NCBI GenBank assembly: GCA_951213105.1
Contig: OX578135.1
Coordinates: 164,414,750 to 164,478,749 of the forward strand
Origin: Amaurobius ferox
Taxonomy: Eukaryota; Arthropoda; Arachnida; Araneae; Amaurobiidae
DNA: 64,000 nucleotides
Reading direction: 5' to 3'
Shown here: piece after piece, positions 1-11,225 of the stretch
Layout: each line of letters opens with the position of its first letter
Numbering within the stretch: the stretch's first letter is position 1
Position numbers and translations under genes: made by a program
Notes under the pieces: generated by a model
Database searches by the model: none
What the model was told of the DNA's origin: nothing
Seen by the model: the letters and a program-made list of their open reading frames with translations, nothing else

Positions 1-1920
1 GAGTTACGTTTCGACAGACTTAATTTTATCTGGTGGTGTAGCCGATTTTATTTTCTACGTATTGCATTCCAAACAACACGAATTTAGAATGAAAACCAAT
101 TTTCTGACGTGGTCACTCTTACTGGGATAAAATGCAAAGTCATTGAAATCCTTTTCGGAGAAAAGATTAGGCCAGCAACTAATAGCCTTGGCCCTGACAT
201 TGATAGTTCTCTGTAAAGGAGGTTCGTTAGAGCAAAGAGGTTGATAAACGTCCCTGTACAACACCGAGGGCTAAGAAGATTAAATTAGCCACATCGGTGA
301 CGCAACGCTTTGTTGCTTTTATCCGCGTATATATCTAAACTGGCCGGCCTTTCTCTTTTGCTTTTCACATTAATTATCCTTTCTGGTGAACGGGCCGTTT
401 CGAATCATTTTTTCGTTTTTCTCTTGCCCTTCGCAGTTCGTTGACTCTCGGATTGTGAAGGCGAGCCTTTTTGTGACTCCAATGCGAAGGTCGGCGGATG
501 TCAACCGAGTCTGATACACACAAACACACCGCTTTTCCGTCCACCGTTTCTCTACACATCATTAGGGGGGTTACATAATTGCGGGAAGGCTTACACGTAC
601 TGATGAAAGGCTCCCGTGATTAGAGAGGTGTGAACATGTTCCCTTCCATTCAAATAAAATCGGGGCCGGATCAACACATTTGGAGGTCAGGAGCGCAAAC
701 CTATAAATAGACTTCATTTAAGGGGGAAGGGAAAATTAATACATTTTACAATGCAAATGAGTCTTGTAGTCTTCTCTTTAATTTTTTTCGCAAAATTTTG
801 CATAAGTCATGGAGAATAGACCATTTTATATAGCAGTATGTTGCTCCAATCTCATTTCAATCTTAGGCTAAAAAGACTATATTTTTGAAGCAAATAATGG
901 ACCTTATTGTTTGCAGCTAAGACTTGGAATCCAACGTTTAATTGCTATATTTTCTAAATACTTATTCTACAATTTCTTCTTGGGCTCATCTACAGATCTG
1001 TTTGTCCTACAGTGCATTGAGGGGTTTTGCGGAATGGTGCTTCCGCCCCTATCGCAAAATTCCTGATACTGGATATACTTAAACTCTAAGTAAATAATTT
1101 GAGCCTTCGAAAACTTTATAAACAAATAGGCTTACAATTAAATTAGCTGGTAATTAGAGATTTATTCCACATTTTTGCCAACTATAATAATAGCAATAAT
1201 TTGTAATTTATTTATTTTCAAATCAAAGTGCGTAGAACGGGTAAACAAAAAGCCCAATAATACTGGCACACAGATAAATACAAAATATATAAAATAACTC
1301 AATAAAAGGATACTTTTATTGAGATATGAAAATTTATAGTATAAGAATATGAAGGAAGGGGGAGGGAGGGGGGCATTTGTACCAATTGCACCCTCTCGAA
1401 GCACGCCACTATCCTTGATTAATGAATATCTGGATTAATTCACATGAATCAATAGTTTGTTTATATAATAGGAATTAATACTTTTTTTTATGAACTTAAT
1501 TTTCTTTTCCAGAATAAAGATGGATCGCATTTATTCAAAAGTTGTAAGTTTTACAAGTATTCGAAGGTCATAAAGAATTGGAGGGACCCAATAACAATGG
1601 TGAGCCGTTCATCCATGATAAGTTCAATTGACTGCATTCTTAAAATGCTGAATTCTATATGTAAACAGATCTATCTATAAAAATAATTAAGATTTCGCAT
1701 CTATAATAAAGAAATGATACGGTTACGGTTTTCTGTGCTATATAAGTTGAAGATTTGTTTAATAAGTTTTAGCGAGCAAAAATGATGAAAGACACAATTT
1801 AAAAAAATGAATGCCGATTTAGTAACACAAATTACAGAAAATTTGAAATGAATGGTGAATGGTAAACTTATTATTTTGAGCATGTTATGCATGTAAAAAA
1901 TACAATAAATAATTTACGCT
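1..1920. other. AT-rich intergenic DNA, nothing recognised
   Basis: No coding region, RNA gene or mobile element could be recognised. Reading frames here are short, AT-driven and without recognisable motifs. A G-rich run lies near 1353-1373. Confidence 0.5.
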
Positions 1921-2285
1921 TCTGGGTGCATTTATAAGGGCCCAGAAGGCTTGGGGATCCGGGCCCATGAGCACCCGTAGAACTTTTTCCAGGGCAAACC
2001 ACTGACGTCAGTGTGGCAAATTCAAGGATAAGAAGTACAACATGGATTAGTTTGATGGCCACCTTCGTAATTGTGACGGTTCAGGGTGACAAGGGCATCC
2101 CATTGTTCTCCGCTGTGGGCGCCCATACCCGAGCGGCATAAACTGTTTATGAAAAATGGTCAATAAATTGTAAAATACGGAGATAATGTGGAGGAGGGGA
2201 TACACATTTGCTGCTGCCCAAGGACTCCAAAAATGTCGTCGGTGGTGTTGCTTGGACATCTCTTGTCCTCGGACATTTTTTCTTT
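1921..2285. other. GC-richer block of unknown nature
   Basis: GC content rises here against the flanks, with a local palindrome-like GGGCCC/GGATCC/GGGCCC cluster near 1938-1966. Short frames on the minus strand lack recognisable motifs. It could be a decayed repeat or a non-coding host element. Confidence 0.3.
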
Positions 2286-2820
2286 AAACCATTAGTGTCC
2301 AAATCACGGAGATTTCGCTGCGCCAGATATTACACCTAATATTAAATTACTGCTAAAATGGGCAGAAAATGTGAAATTCAAGCTGTCGGGAGGTATATGT
2401 GCACCTATTTTTTATTTTTTTTTAAATATTCAAATGAAAAACACCAATCATCAGAAGAAAAACACCAAGTTAATTTTAAATAACATTTCTTCATAATGAT
2501 ATTAGGATTTACTACTAACGTTCTGGAAATTATGTTTATTTTCAACACTCATGCATTATTTTCTCACAAATTGAAAATAGTTTGAGATAACTACAGTTTC
2601 ATGTAGATTAAGACGCATCTAGGTTATTCAAATGATACATTTAGAAAATAAGTCGTACCTGAACATTGAATTCACCTAATGTTGAAATGCTTCATTAAAT
2701 AGCCCCTCGATTAAAGGTAAAGAAGGAAAATGATAAAAGTGGAATAAATTGTCTTATATATAGACGAGACTTCCTATACAAAAAACATTTTGCGTCCATA
2801 TGCCATTAACAACTAATGCA
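2286..2820. other. AT-rich intergenic DNA, nothing recognised
   Basis: AT-rich sequence with no supported feature. Confidence 0.4.
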
Positions 2821-3052
2821 CCCGAAGTCCGCGGAGATTCACCGCAATCCAATTTGTTGCCCGATTGGCATCAACCTGGCCGCTAACGGGCCCGGCCATC
2901 CATAACCTGCGAACTCCCATCTCTCCACGAACGAGCCGGGAATACCTGATGAGCGAACACACCTCACACGCAGACGAGAATGGACCACGCAGGTTGTTTT
3001 GTGCAAGAGATAAGCCTCACTTCCAGCAAGAGCGGGTAGATACGAGCTAACC
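2821..3052. other. GC-rich island, possible host exon or regulatory DNA
   Basis: A sharp rise in GC in AT-rich DNA. A 61-codon plus-strand frame crosses it but has no recognised domain. Such islands in arthropod genomes are often 5' exons, promoters or conserved non-coding elements. Only composition supports this. Confidence 0.25.
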
Positions 3053-3237
3053 GTCTTGTTTTTTGCACGATTTGAGAATAATTGCTGTTCAGATATAGGA
3101 TTTTATAGAAATCAGGCTTTGTGAGAAAGGGGGGGGGATGAAGAAATTAAATGCATTAAGTTTTCCAGTATTTTTATATACACCAATTCTTATTAACTTC
3201 ACGTTACCTCTCTTTGTATTTTTGTTCAACGTCTTTG

Positions 3238-3477
3238 ACGGGCTCGTTCTCATCTCCCAGACCTCGTAGACAGCTGAAACTCGACAAACAGTTTCATTTC
3301 GTTGAACATTATCATCTATCAAATTTTTACGTTATGTCATTTACGTATGTCATCTTAACGGGCTCGTTTTCTGCTCCCAGGCCACGCAGAGAGCTGAAAC
3401 TCGACGTAGTTTCATCTTGCGGAACATTTTCTGCTATCAAATTTCCAGGTCATTACGCCACATCATTATGTGTTTTA
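3238..3477. repeat. 120-bp tandem duplication, two diverged copies
   Basis: Copy 1 begins at 3238 and copy 2 at 3358, both with ACGGGCTCGTT followed by a shared block including GAGCTGAAACTCGAC or a close variant, then ATCAAATTT. The offset is exactly 120 bp. Copies differ at many positions, so the duplication is old. Short frames cross it in both directions but none is convincing as a gene. Confidence 0.75.
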
Positions 3478-3960
3478 CGTACATCGTGACTCTATTTTTG
3501 CTCTTTTCATGCATTTTCTTTGCGAATGACGACTCGGTGTCTTCGGATAAAATGTTTTTTCCTGGTGCGTCGATCCATGTGATAGGTCGATCCATAACTA
3601 TTTCATCTGCCTACACCTGCATTTCTCCTCGACCCTTTTGCATAATATCCATTTTGGATTTACATAGTATTGTTTTGAATTGAACCTACCTACATCCTTA
3701 ATTTGGTTCAATTTCGCGTGTGATTAAAATTTATTTCCTACTTTCTCATGCGCAATTGTTGTGCATAGGTAAGGTTAATGAAACACATGTCATTCTCATA
3801 TAATTGATTTTCCCGATACATCTGAAATTGTTACATCCAGAACTGGTATACTTAGAATTGAGGAAAAGGGTACTTCTTATTCTTTTTTGTCTGAGCGAAT
3901 GAGGTTAACAACAACAATGTTCCACACATTTTGACGTGTTAATATTCATTTAGAATTTTT
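3478..3960. other. Intergenic, nothing recognised
   Basis: AT-rich sequence with no supported feature. Confidence 0.35.
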
Positions 3961-3964
3961 AAAT

Positions 3965-4225
3965 CACGGCCCGTGCATAGGCTCCGGATCGATGTTATGA
4001 AACAGAAACGTGGTCGAGTCCAGCTAAAGTACGAACCTTCCCCGCAGACCTCTGTATAATTTATCTTTCCTTCCCGAGATGTGGAATGTGCTCGGGCTGA
4101 GTGATGTCGTGAAGTGCTTATCTCTCGAGTTTTCTCTCTGGAGATGCGAGGAGGATGGAGATTTATGCCCCATTTCGAGTCAAGATAACCACCCGAGTAG
4201 TGAGCGAACTGTCACAGAGATAATG
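3965..4225. other. GC-moderate block, unassigned
   Basis: Complex, non-repetitive sequence with higher GC than its flanks and no long frame. It may be host regulatory sequence. No domain or RNA could be recognised. Confidence 0.2.
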
Positions 4226-4367
4226 TAACAACTCTCAAGATGTTAGAAATACGAGTATACAGCAAACTACCCACAAAGAAACGTAATGCTATTCCCTTTC
4301 GGGATAATTTTAATTCCTCCCTAGTTCATACTAATAACATATTCACGCAACTTTTGGTTTAGAGTAT

Positions 4368-4493
4368 AACATGCTTCTGGTTCACACTAATCTGCTTTTG
4401 GTTCACACCATTGTGCTTCTGATTCACTCTAATATACTTCTGCTTTTCAGTAATATGCTGCGGGTTCTCAGTAATATGTTTCTGGTATACAAT
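4368..4493. repeat. 21-bp minisatellite, six units
   Basis: Six consecutive 21-bp units start at 4368, 4389, 4410, 4431, 4452 and 4473. Each is a variant of AAYATGCTTCTGGTTCACACT. Because 21 is divisible by three, the minus strand reads as a 7-residue peptide repeat (x-VNQKH-type), which explains the 78-codon frame there. I do not think it is a protein. Confidence 0.8.
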
Positions 4494-4565
4494 ATTGTTT
4501 GTCTTACTAAGGTAAGTTTTGGATTGGTTGAATAGAAGCAATTTTTGCAATGTGTGTATATATAC

Positions 4566-4585
4566 TATATATATATATATATATA
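4566..4585. repeat. (AT)n microsatellite
   Basis: Simple AT dinucleotide run. Confidence 0.8.
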
Positions 4586-4875
4586 AGCGTTCCACATAGC
4601 AAACAAGGCTTCAATGAAATAAACTGAATATTTCAAATCACCAGTATTTAATGTTAGCAAAAGTACATTGTTTTTCTAAGCGTTGATCCAAGCGTTCTTC
4701 GAAGCGAAAATCGAACTGAAAGCAACGTGCAATGACTTTACATTTTTTTTCGATGATATTGAATCTGTCATTTGATTTTTTTCTGGAAGAATTGAACCTT
4801 CTAAGAGTAAAGAAGTTTTTATAGATCTCTCTTAGCGCCTCATATATAAAGAGATTTGCCGTTTGCACTTAATTC

Positions 4876-5080
4876 AGGTAGCATAATGTGTATATTGTCT
4901 AGATGTGAACCGCAGAAAAGAAAAATACGAAAAAAGTATATAGCTATAAATCGCGATTCTGTCAAAATCAGTAACCCTTCGCAATCTTAATCGCCAAAGC
5001 GATTTGGACACACTTACAGTGGTATACTGTGCTTATCCTGTAGATGTGAATGCAGAAAAGAAAAATTAAAAAAATGTAGT
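4876..5080. repeat. Diverged direct duplication, about 144 bp apart
   Basis: The motif TAGATGTGAA(C/T)...GCAGAAAAGAAAAAT occurs near 4899 and again near 5041, each preceded by a similar GTATA-T-TG stretch. This looks like a small, old tandem duplication. Confidence 0.5.
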
Positions 5081-5460
5081 TTGTGTCGTGTAATTAATTC
5101 ATCCCTTAGTCTCAATCAGCTATACGATATAGATGATTTGCATCTTCTCGAACAACTCAAGCTTCATCTGCAGAGGGCCCCATCCTGCTTCACAAGTTCT
5201 GGAGAAATATCTCTTCCCAGTGTTTGTGGAGAACGGCCCACAGCGGGAAAAAGGAAGCGCGGGAGCACTTGGATCGATGACGTAACGGGAAAAGACGACA
5301 ACACGGATCGATGCTCCGTTGAGTTTAGATTTTAGAGTAGTTGTAGTAGGGTATTCCTCATCCACTATGTTCGAGTAAAATCGATCGGGAAAGCCCGCTG
5401 CTTGTCCTGACAGGTATATGGGTTTGCGATGAAGGGGTTTAAAGATTTGTTGCATATAGA
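5081..5460. other. GC-moderate block with overlapping short frames
   Basis: Frames of 84 codons (plus) and 111 codons (minus) overlap here. Neither protein shows a recognisable domain, signal peptide or repeat, and no clear splice sites define an exon. The higher GC explains the open frames. A host exon cannot be excluded. Confidence 0.2.
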
Positions 5461-5995
5461 TGATATAGCGGATTAAGTTTAGATGGGAGGGTGTGCAATA
5501 AATTAATCAGTGGTATGAACTGGAGTTTCTTTTTCGGGTACTAAGAGGATGGTGCATCTTTAAAATATTGAAATAACTGATTTTCTAATTTTAACGCAAT
5601 TTTTTTTTTTAGCCTAACAAATTATAAAATGATTGGTACCAATTAATTTATCGTATTTTCCGTCTAACGTGAGATTAAAAGCTAGACATTTCACCCGCAT
5701 TTTGCGCGATTTAAATGGCTAGTAGTCATAAAATGTAACACATACACACTTAATAAAAGGTATGAATATCAAAAACCGTTTCAAATTTAAAGATCAAATT
5801 AGAATGGCGCAGATTTTTGAGAAGCAAAGTGATGACGTTTTTTAAAAATCCTTTTGCATTGTTACCTCTAATTTGAATTTTGAAATTTCAGATTTTTTCC
5901 CTGGTTTCGAATTTGTGACAGATCGAATAACACCAAAACCAAAACTCTAGCCATAGCGAAACTGCTTCTTAATTTTGATACATATATTACTTCTG
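5461..5995. other. AT-rich intergenic DNA, left flank of the palindromic element
   Basis: No supported feature. This DNA has no mirrored partner beyond 15798, which fixes the outer limit of the palindrome. Confidence 0.5.
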
Positions 5996-6001
5996 TGCAT
6001 A
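5996..6001 (+). repeat. Left 6-bp target site duplication of the Polinton
   Basis: TGCATA immediately precedes the 5'-AGTAGGGG terminus and is repeated exactly after the right terminus at 15793-15798. Six-base duplications are the size made by Polinton/Maverick integrases. Confidence 0.9.
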
Positions 6002-6176
6002 AGTAGGGGATTAGGGAGAGTTCAGCGCCACTTCAGAGGCGGTGAATCCCTATACTTTAACATGGGGAACCCTCCGAGGCCAGAAAATGAGTGCATCAAC
6101 AGAGGCGGTGGTAAAGTCCCATGCTTTAACATAGGGGTTCTCAGAAGTCGGTGTGAGGCGGCACAGTTCCATAAGG
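6002..6176. repeat. Left terminal block with GGCGGTG-type internal repeats
   Basis: GC-richer terminal sequence with two similar sub-blocks, each AGAGGCGGTG... followed by a CTTTAACATRGGG segment (near 6034-6075 and 6102-6140), and a third GAGGCGG near 6155. It is mirrored at the right end. Terminal sequence of a protein-primed replicon is where an origin would lie, but that role is inferred. Confidence 0.5.
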
Positions 6177-6217
6177 TGACGTATATTGTTTATGACGTAT
6201 AGAGTTTATGACGTATA
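6177..6217 (+). promoter_or_regulatory. Three TGACGTATA iterons at 16-bp spacing, left end
   Basis: TGACGTATA occurs at 6177, 6193 and 6209, exactly 16 bp apart, just inside the terminal block. The core TGACGTA resembles a CREB/ATF site. Regular spacing suggests a protein-binding array near the end, such as a replication or transposition site. No function is shown. Confidence 0.6.
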
Positions 6218-6242
6218 TTATTTTTTCTTTTTTTGTTTTTAG

Positions 6243-6733
6243 TAACAAAATTTCGTAAATGTAATTTTTTTCTTATATTTTTTCGCAAATGTAAGTTTTT
6301 TACTTTTCAAAAACCGCACTTGTGCTGTTTTCGCTATGGAAATTAACATAGGTTTTCACACTTGTGCTATTTTTTAACGTTTTTTCACAAAAACATACTT
6401 TTTACTAACAAAATTTCGTAAATGCAAGTTTTTTTCTTATATTTTTTCGCAAATGTAATTTTTTTACTTTTCAAAAACCGCACTTGTGCTGTTTTCTCTA
6501 TGGAAATTAACATAGGTTTTCGCACTTGTGCTATTTTTTAACGTTTTTTCACAAAAACATACTTTTTACTAACAAAATTTCGTAAATGCAAGTTTTTTTC
6601 TTATATTTTTTCGCAAATGTAAGTTTTCTACTTTTCAAAAACCACACTTGTGCCGTTTTCTCTATGGGAATTAACATAGGTTTTCACACTTGTGCTATTT
6701 TTTAACGTTTTTTCACAAAAACATACTTTTTAC
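6243..6733. repeat. Three tandem copies of a ~163-bp repeat, left arm
   Basis: Copies start with TAACAAAATTTCGTAAATG at 6243, 6406 and 6570 and contain a CACTTGTGCTGTTTTC/ TTAACATAGGTTTTC block. They differ by a few substitutions. There is no open frame. Mirrored at 15061-15551. Confidence 0.9.
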
Positions 6734-7233
6734 TTGTAAAAAACTAACAAAAACGCGTTTTTAAAGTAGCAGAATCGCGTGAATTGGTGTTTTAAAGTAG
6801 CAGAATCGCGTGAATCGGGTGTATGGGAATCTCGGGAATTGGGTGTATGGGAGGGGTGTGTTTCCCCAATCCTTTCGATCTTGGAGTTCAAATATTTTAA
6901 TAAATATTCCCAAAAATAAATATTTCAATAAATATTTCCAAAAATAAATATTTTAAAGAATCGTGAAAGTGTCCAAAATACTTGAGTGTTATGAATCGTG
7001 TATTCATTTAAGTCTTGGAGTTTAAATAATAACAGATACCAATGGCTGTATGCATATGTTTTTACAAGTGTACTACTAGCATAGGGGTATCTTTCAATCT
7101 TAACCTGTTTTAAAAATAAATATTTAAAAAACCCCACATACTAATTTGTTTATAGGAGTGTGTTATTTTATACGTGTGTGAGAGTATCTTTAAATCCCAT
7201 CATGTTTTAAAAATAAATGTTTTAAAAACCGCA
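6734..7233. other. AT-rich non-coding part of the left arm
   Basis: Contains short repeated blocks (TTTAAAGTAGCAGAATCGCGTGAAT-like copies near 6758-6815 and AAATAAATATTT copies near 6900-6960) and a duplicated TTTAAAAATAAATRTTT motif. A 70-codon frame here has no recognised features. Confidence 0.6.
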
Positions 7234-9796
7234 CGACAGACCCGATTTTCATCAAATTTTTGAAAGGATGTCATATAGCTATAGGGATATACTCCTTTCC
7301 TAATAAGAGCATTCTGTTGTACTATATCAGGGAAATGTTCTCTGAGAATATGAAATTCACTCAAGTCTAAATTGGAAACTAGCTTTTCCAGGGAAGCATT
7401 CAGAAACTGTAGGCTATCAATAAATTGTAAACAGACACGGGCCCCCTCTTTCTTTGAAATCTTAAAAGATATATATTTTTCCATATTAGTGGCAATCACA
7501 TCAATTTTATGGTCTTGCAATTTTCCAAAACTCAGCATAATATGATGAGAGTCATAATTTTTTAAATTATGAAACACTACAGGAATATTAATACTTTGCC
7601 TATAGTTAAGATTACAGGCATTATGCAGGGCACCTCTATATAGGCTCCAGTCACGTGATTGTGATCACGCACACGATCTGTTTTCAGTTCACGATGGCAC
7701 ACGTTACAATGGGTAGCTCTTTCAAAGTCAACTTCATTCTCTTTAGTCATTCGTAGTGGTTTAACATAACGTAATTTTTCTCCAAGATACTGTTTCTCCA
7801 TTATCAAGTTGTTAAGAAAATGATTCACAGGGTCGATACCTCGATACACAGTAGCTTGTTTCAGGCATTTTCCATCAGGCCCTATAATAACATAAGCATA
7901 TCCACAAGGTTCATGAATCGCTAGTCTATGCGTGTAAGATCTAATATTCGAGGGTTTAGTAGTGTCTTCTTTAACGATCAGGGCTTCAAAGTCAGCATAA
8001 ATGATGAAAGGGATAGAATGCTGATACTGTTTGTTCGTGAATTGGAGATATTTCTGATCTTCCGAAGGCATTTTAATGCGTTGAGGTGCATGTTCTTTGC
8101 AATATTGAGCATGATCTTGCAAAAGATCGTCTCTGCTGTAACGATGTAAACATCTATAACATATATATTGGGCTCCATTATGCTTAGTTATATCCCCCAG
8201 CAAGCGTGACATATTCCTAATTAAAATATAGTGTTGCTTATCTTCATCACTAATCAACAGAAGATTCACACAGTCTTCATCTACGAGTCGGACGGTCTGG
8301 GTCTTCAACACAGTCTTCATCTTCACGTTTGGATATATGCAAAGGAAAAATCTCTTCATCTTCGTATCCATATACATTTATTCGTATATTATTCAATTTT
8401 TCAATCTGAGGAATCTTCACAACTGAGATAGGGTATTGAATATCTCCAAGTTTAATGTCATTCTCAAAACTTTTATAATGTGACACTCTTTCAGGATGGC
8501 CTTCACGAGATATATAGTATTTGTGGGCCAATAGGCACCACACCAGACATTTCTCGTCTTCATTTCGAATATTGAGTAAAGCTTTCTTGGCTGCAAGTTT
8601 TGTTGGCAAAGGTATATAGCTAGAAGCTGCAAGAGGCTTATACTTTGCACAGAAAACATCTATCTTTCGCATCTTTTGTAAAGTCCATCCAGAGCCTCGG
8701 CTGACAAATTCTTCAAATAACTTCAAGATTTGGGAAAAAGCTTCTTCAACATTGTTGGGAGGGGTATCATCACGAAGTTCTGTCACAACATCTGTTCTAA
8801 AATATGAGCTGGATACCTCTTGACCATTTGCAATGTCACGAATAAATTGCACATCCGCAATAAGATACCACTTAATAGATCTGTATGCATCAAGTTCGTC
8901 TTTTAATATCTTTAATAGCTGAGGACGAATCTCATCAAAACATAGCATAAGATCCCCCTCTACACTTTCAGTGGGTTCCAGAGTGTGTACAGAGAATACA
9001 TCTAAACCCTTCTTCTTCTTCGCTGCAATCTTGGGGCGTTTATTAGAAGTTGAGGCTAAAGCAGGAGCTTTTCTCTTTTTAGAACCGTGTTCAATACGCT
9101 GGTGGCGCAGGGCGTCATTTTTCTTGCTGAATATAAGTTCACAATGCTTGCATTTCACACCATCCTTCAGATGAAGTAACAGGTGGCGCTTCAGGTTATC
9201 TCGTCTAGTAAACTGTATGGAGCATTGAGTGCATTCAAACACTTTAACGGGAGAATGCATATTCGCATGTCTAGCCAAGTCTTCCTTACGAACAAATGCA
9301 CGTTCGCATACTTTACATCGATAAGTCAAGGCATCATCGTCAGAATGAATCTTCATATGTCTTGCTAAGGCATCTTTTCTGGAAAAGTGCTTATTACAAG
9401 ATAAACACACCTGCAAGAGATAAAAAAAATACAAGACCTTAGTATAAACACGCTATTCTCGGTAACAATGTAATACATTTCAGATGTATATAAAGTAATC
9501 GCTAATCCATTATACTATCCCCATTAGAAATAATAAAATTCCTGGATTAAAGAATATATCCAGATACAACACATTTCATGCAAGATCCCCAAGACATTTC
9601 ATTAAATTCATAAAAACACTCATTAAAAAAAGTTGTTACGCATCATAAAAATACAAAGTTTAATAAAATGAGAGAATAAAATCACATTAAAACAAGTACT
9701 TACATGTCCAATCCTGTTCAAAGAGGGCGCATTACGCATAGGAACGTCAGTAACGGTAGGGATAGTACCTCCGATATTACTTTCTAAGGCAAACAT
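7234..9796 (-). pseudogene. Polinton DNA polymerase B, broken and truncated (left copy)
   Basis: Mirror of the gene at 11998-14560 and identical in translation except for one residue. The minus-strand order is: exon 1 (9796-9704), intron (9703-9411), four C2H2 fingers and a basic nuclear-localisation-like stretch, then the conserved region before the polymerase, exonuclease motif I (YADFEA), an HNH/endonuclease-VII-like cysteine-histidine cluster, exonuclease motif II, and loss of homology near 7248. The polymerase palm is absent. The gene runs outward from the palindrome centre. The frame is broken near 8282-8308 by a 25-bp insertion with a 14-15-bp duplication, and again near 7638 by a small indel. 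Both lesions are shared with the right copy. The product cannot be an active polymerase. Confidence 0.85.
9411..9703 (-). other. Spliceosomal intron of the polymerase gene (left copy)
   Basis: Mirror of 12091-12383: donor GTAAGTACTT, pyrimidine-rich tract and CAG acceptor, 293 nt, phase 0. Confidence 0.75.
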
Positions 9797-10568
9797 ACTC
9801 GCAGAGCAACTTCAAACGCGTCCTAACAGCACAAAATTCACAGCAGAAATGATAAAATCGCTGCTTAAAGACCACCTACATCCATTCATAAAAAATAGTT
9901 CCTGGTGTATCCTTCCGCCAAGGTCACCCCAAGGTTATCTCTAAAGAGTTCTTGATGTATCCATCCGCCAAGGTCACGTGATAGTTATATCACGGTTACC
10001 GTTAAACTTGCAACACACGAATGTAATTATGCACACATCCGATAAAAAATAAACAATTCATTCAACATCGCAATCGATTATATCCTTTTTAATAATTGTA
10101 ATCGATATATTAAATAAATTCACATCTTTAAAAAATAATAGATTTTAATAAAATAATGAAAGAAAATCCCTTTGCGAGACCCCTTAAAACCTCCAATCCT
10201 TAAACAATACAGCAACGCGCAGACCTAAAAACCCCGAATAACATATACTCCTCTCTCCCCCTCCCTCCCCGAGACACCAACACTCACTTCACCACACACT
10301 AAACGTAACCCATAGCAACCGGAATCCATAATAAAACATTCACCTTCGCCCCCAACGTACATCCAAATACACAGTCATTCAACGTGAAACCCGTATTTTT
10401 ACAGCAAAAATCACTTTACAGGGATTCATAGAACAAAAAAAATCCTAAAAAATCAACAAATTCACCCAGAAACTAGCTAAAACCCTCAAATTACTTATAA
10501 TTATCATCTACATATGCTATATAACCATTTATAACCTTAAAAAGGTGAGTATGCTAGTAGAAAAGGAA
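9797..10568. other. Upstream region of the left polymerase copy
   Basis: Non-coding. It contains a repeated block TGTATCC(T/A)TCCGCCAAGGTCAC at about 9904-9927 and 9956-9978. It presumably holds the promoter for the outward-facing gene, but no TATA box could be assigned. Confidence 0.5.
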
Positions 10569-11225
10569 AGCCGGTTCTGCGCCAAAGGCGGTATGTGCGG
10601 TATGCGGTAGGGCCGCCATCTTGGATTTTCGTAATCCTGGACGGGGGTGTAAAAGGGGGGAGGGGGAAATGAAAAAAAGGTGGGGGTGAAAATTTTGGAT
10701 AAACTTTTTGTCGGGTGGCAACGATGTCGTAGTCTTGTACGAGGGGTTGAGGGGGAAATAAATTTTTGGAATGAGATTTTTTCTAAGTATGGGAGAAACT
10801 TTTTTTGGGGATGGCAACGGCTGAGGTTCTGCGACAAAGGCGGTATGGAACCATTAGCGCCCCCTAGCGATGAAAAGCGGAACTATCGGGGATAGAACTT
10901 AGAAATATTTTCTGTTTCGGTTACCATAGTAACACCTGTGGGGTAGAAACTTTTTTCAGGGTGGCAACGGCTGAGGTTCTGCGACAAAGGCGGTATGGAA
11001 CCATCAGCGCCCCCTAGCGGTAGAAAGGGGTACTAATAGGGAAATTAGGAATTTTGTGAAAATTAATAAAAAATTGAGTTTTAAAATTTTTTAAAAACTT
11101 TTTTTTAATTTTATCAAAATATGACATAGAGGATACTTTCTGGAAATATCAAAAAATATTTATTTTTTCTTTCCAGAAACTATTTTTAGGCGGCATTGCT
11201 CCAACCGCATTCTGGCGAACCCACC
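10569..11225. other. Unique 657-bp centre of the palindrome
   Basis: The only part of the element without an inverted partner. A GGTTCTGCG(C/A)CAAAGGCGGTATG block occurs three times, at about 10573, 10826 and 10976. The last two sit in a longer 57-bp direct repeat (10813-10869 and 10963-11019) ending in AGCGCCCCCTAGCG. The first block sits right at the left arm boundary, and a degenerate inverted version lies at the right boundary (about 11200-11225). Overlapping 71-102-codon frames reflect G-rich composition and show no domain. It could be the loop of an old panhandle, a recombination junction, or a separate small inserted repeat. Confidence 0.7.
10813..11019 (+). repeat. 57-bp direct repeat pair in the palindrome centre
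   Basis: Copies at 10813-10869 and 10963-11019, 150 bp apart, nearly identical (CCATTAGCG versus CCATCAGCG), both beginning GGCAACGGCTGAGG. A shorter relative GGCAACGATGTCG lies near 10717. Confidence 0.85.

Larger units (their letters stand above)
6002..10568. repeat. Left inverted-repeat arm of the Polinton
   Basis: Reverse complement of 11226-15792. All translated frames compared between the arms agree except at one base (9118 T versus 12676 G), which changes Asn to Ser in the fourth zinc finger. Pairing stops at 10569. From the outside in, the arm holds the terminal block, three 16-bp-spaced iterons, three 163-bp tandem repeats, AT-rich DNA, the truncated polymerase gene (minus strand) and its upstream region. 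Confidence 0.95.

Noticed and set aside
4359..4595. Protein with a 7-residue VNQKH-type repeat
   Set aside because: It is the translation of a 21-bp minisatellite, then a microsatellite, with no other coding signal.
10680..10895. Small protein in the palindrome centre
   Set aside because: The frame exists through G-rich composition, overlaps direct repeats and has no domain.
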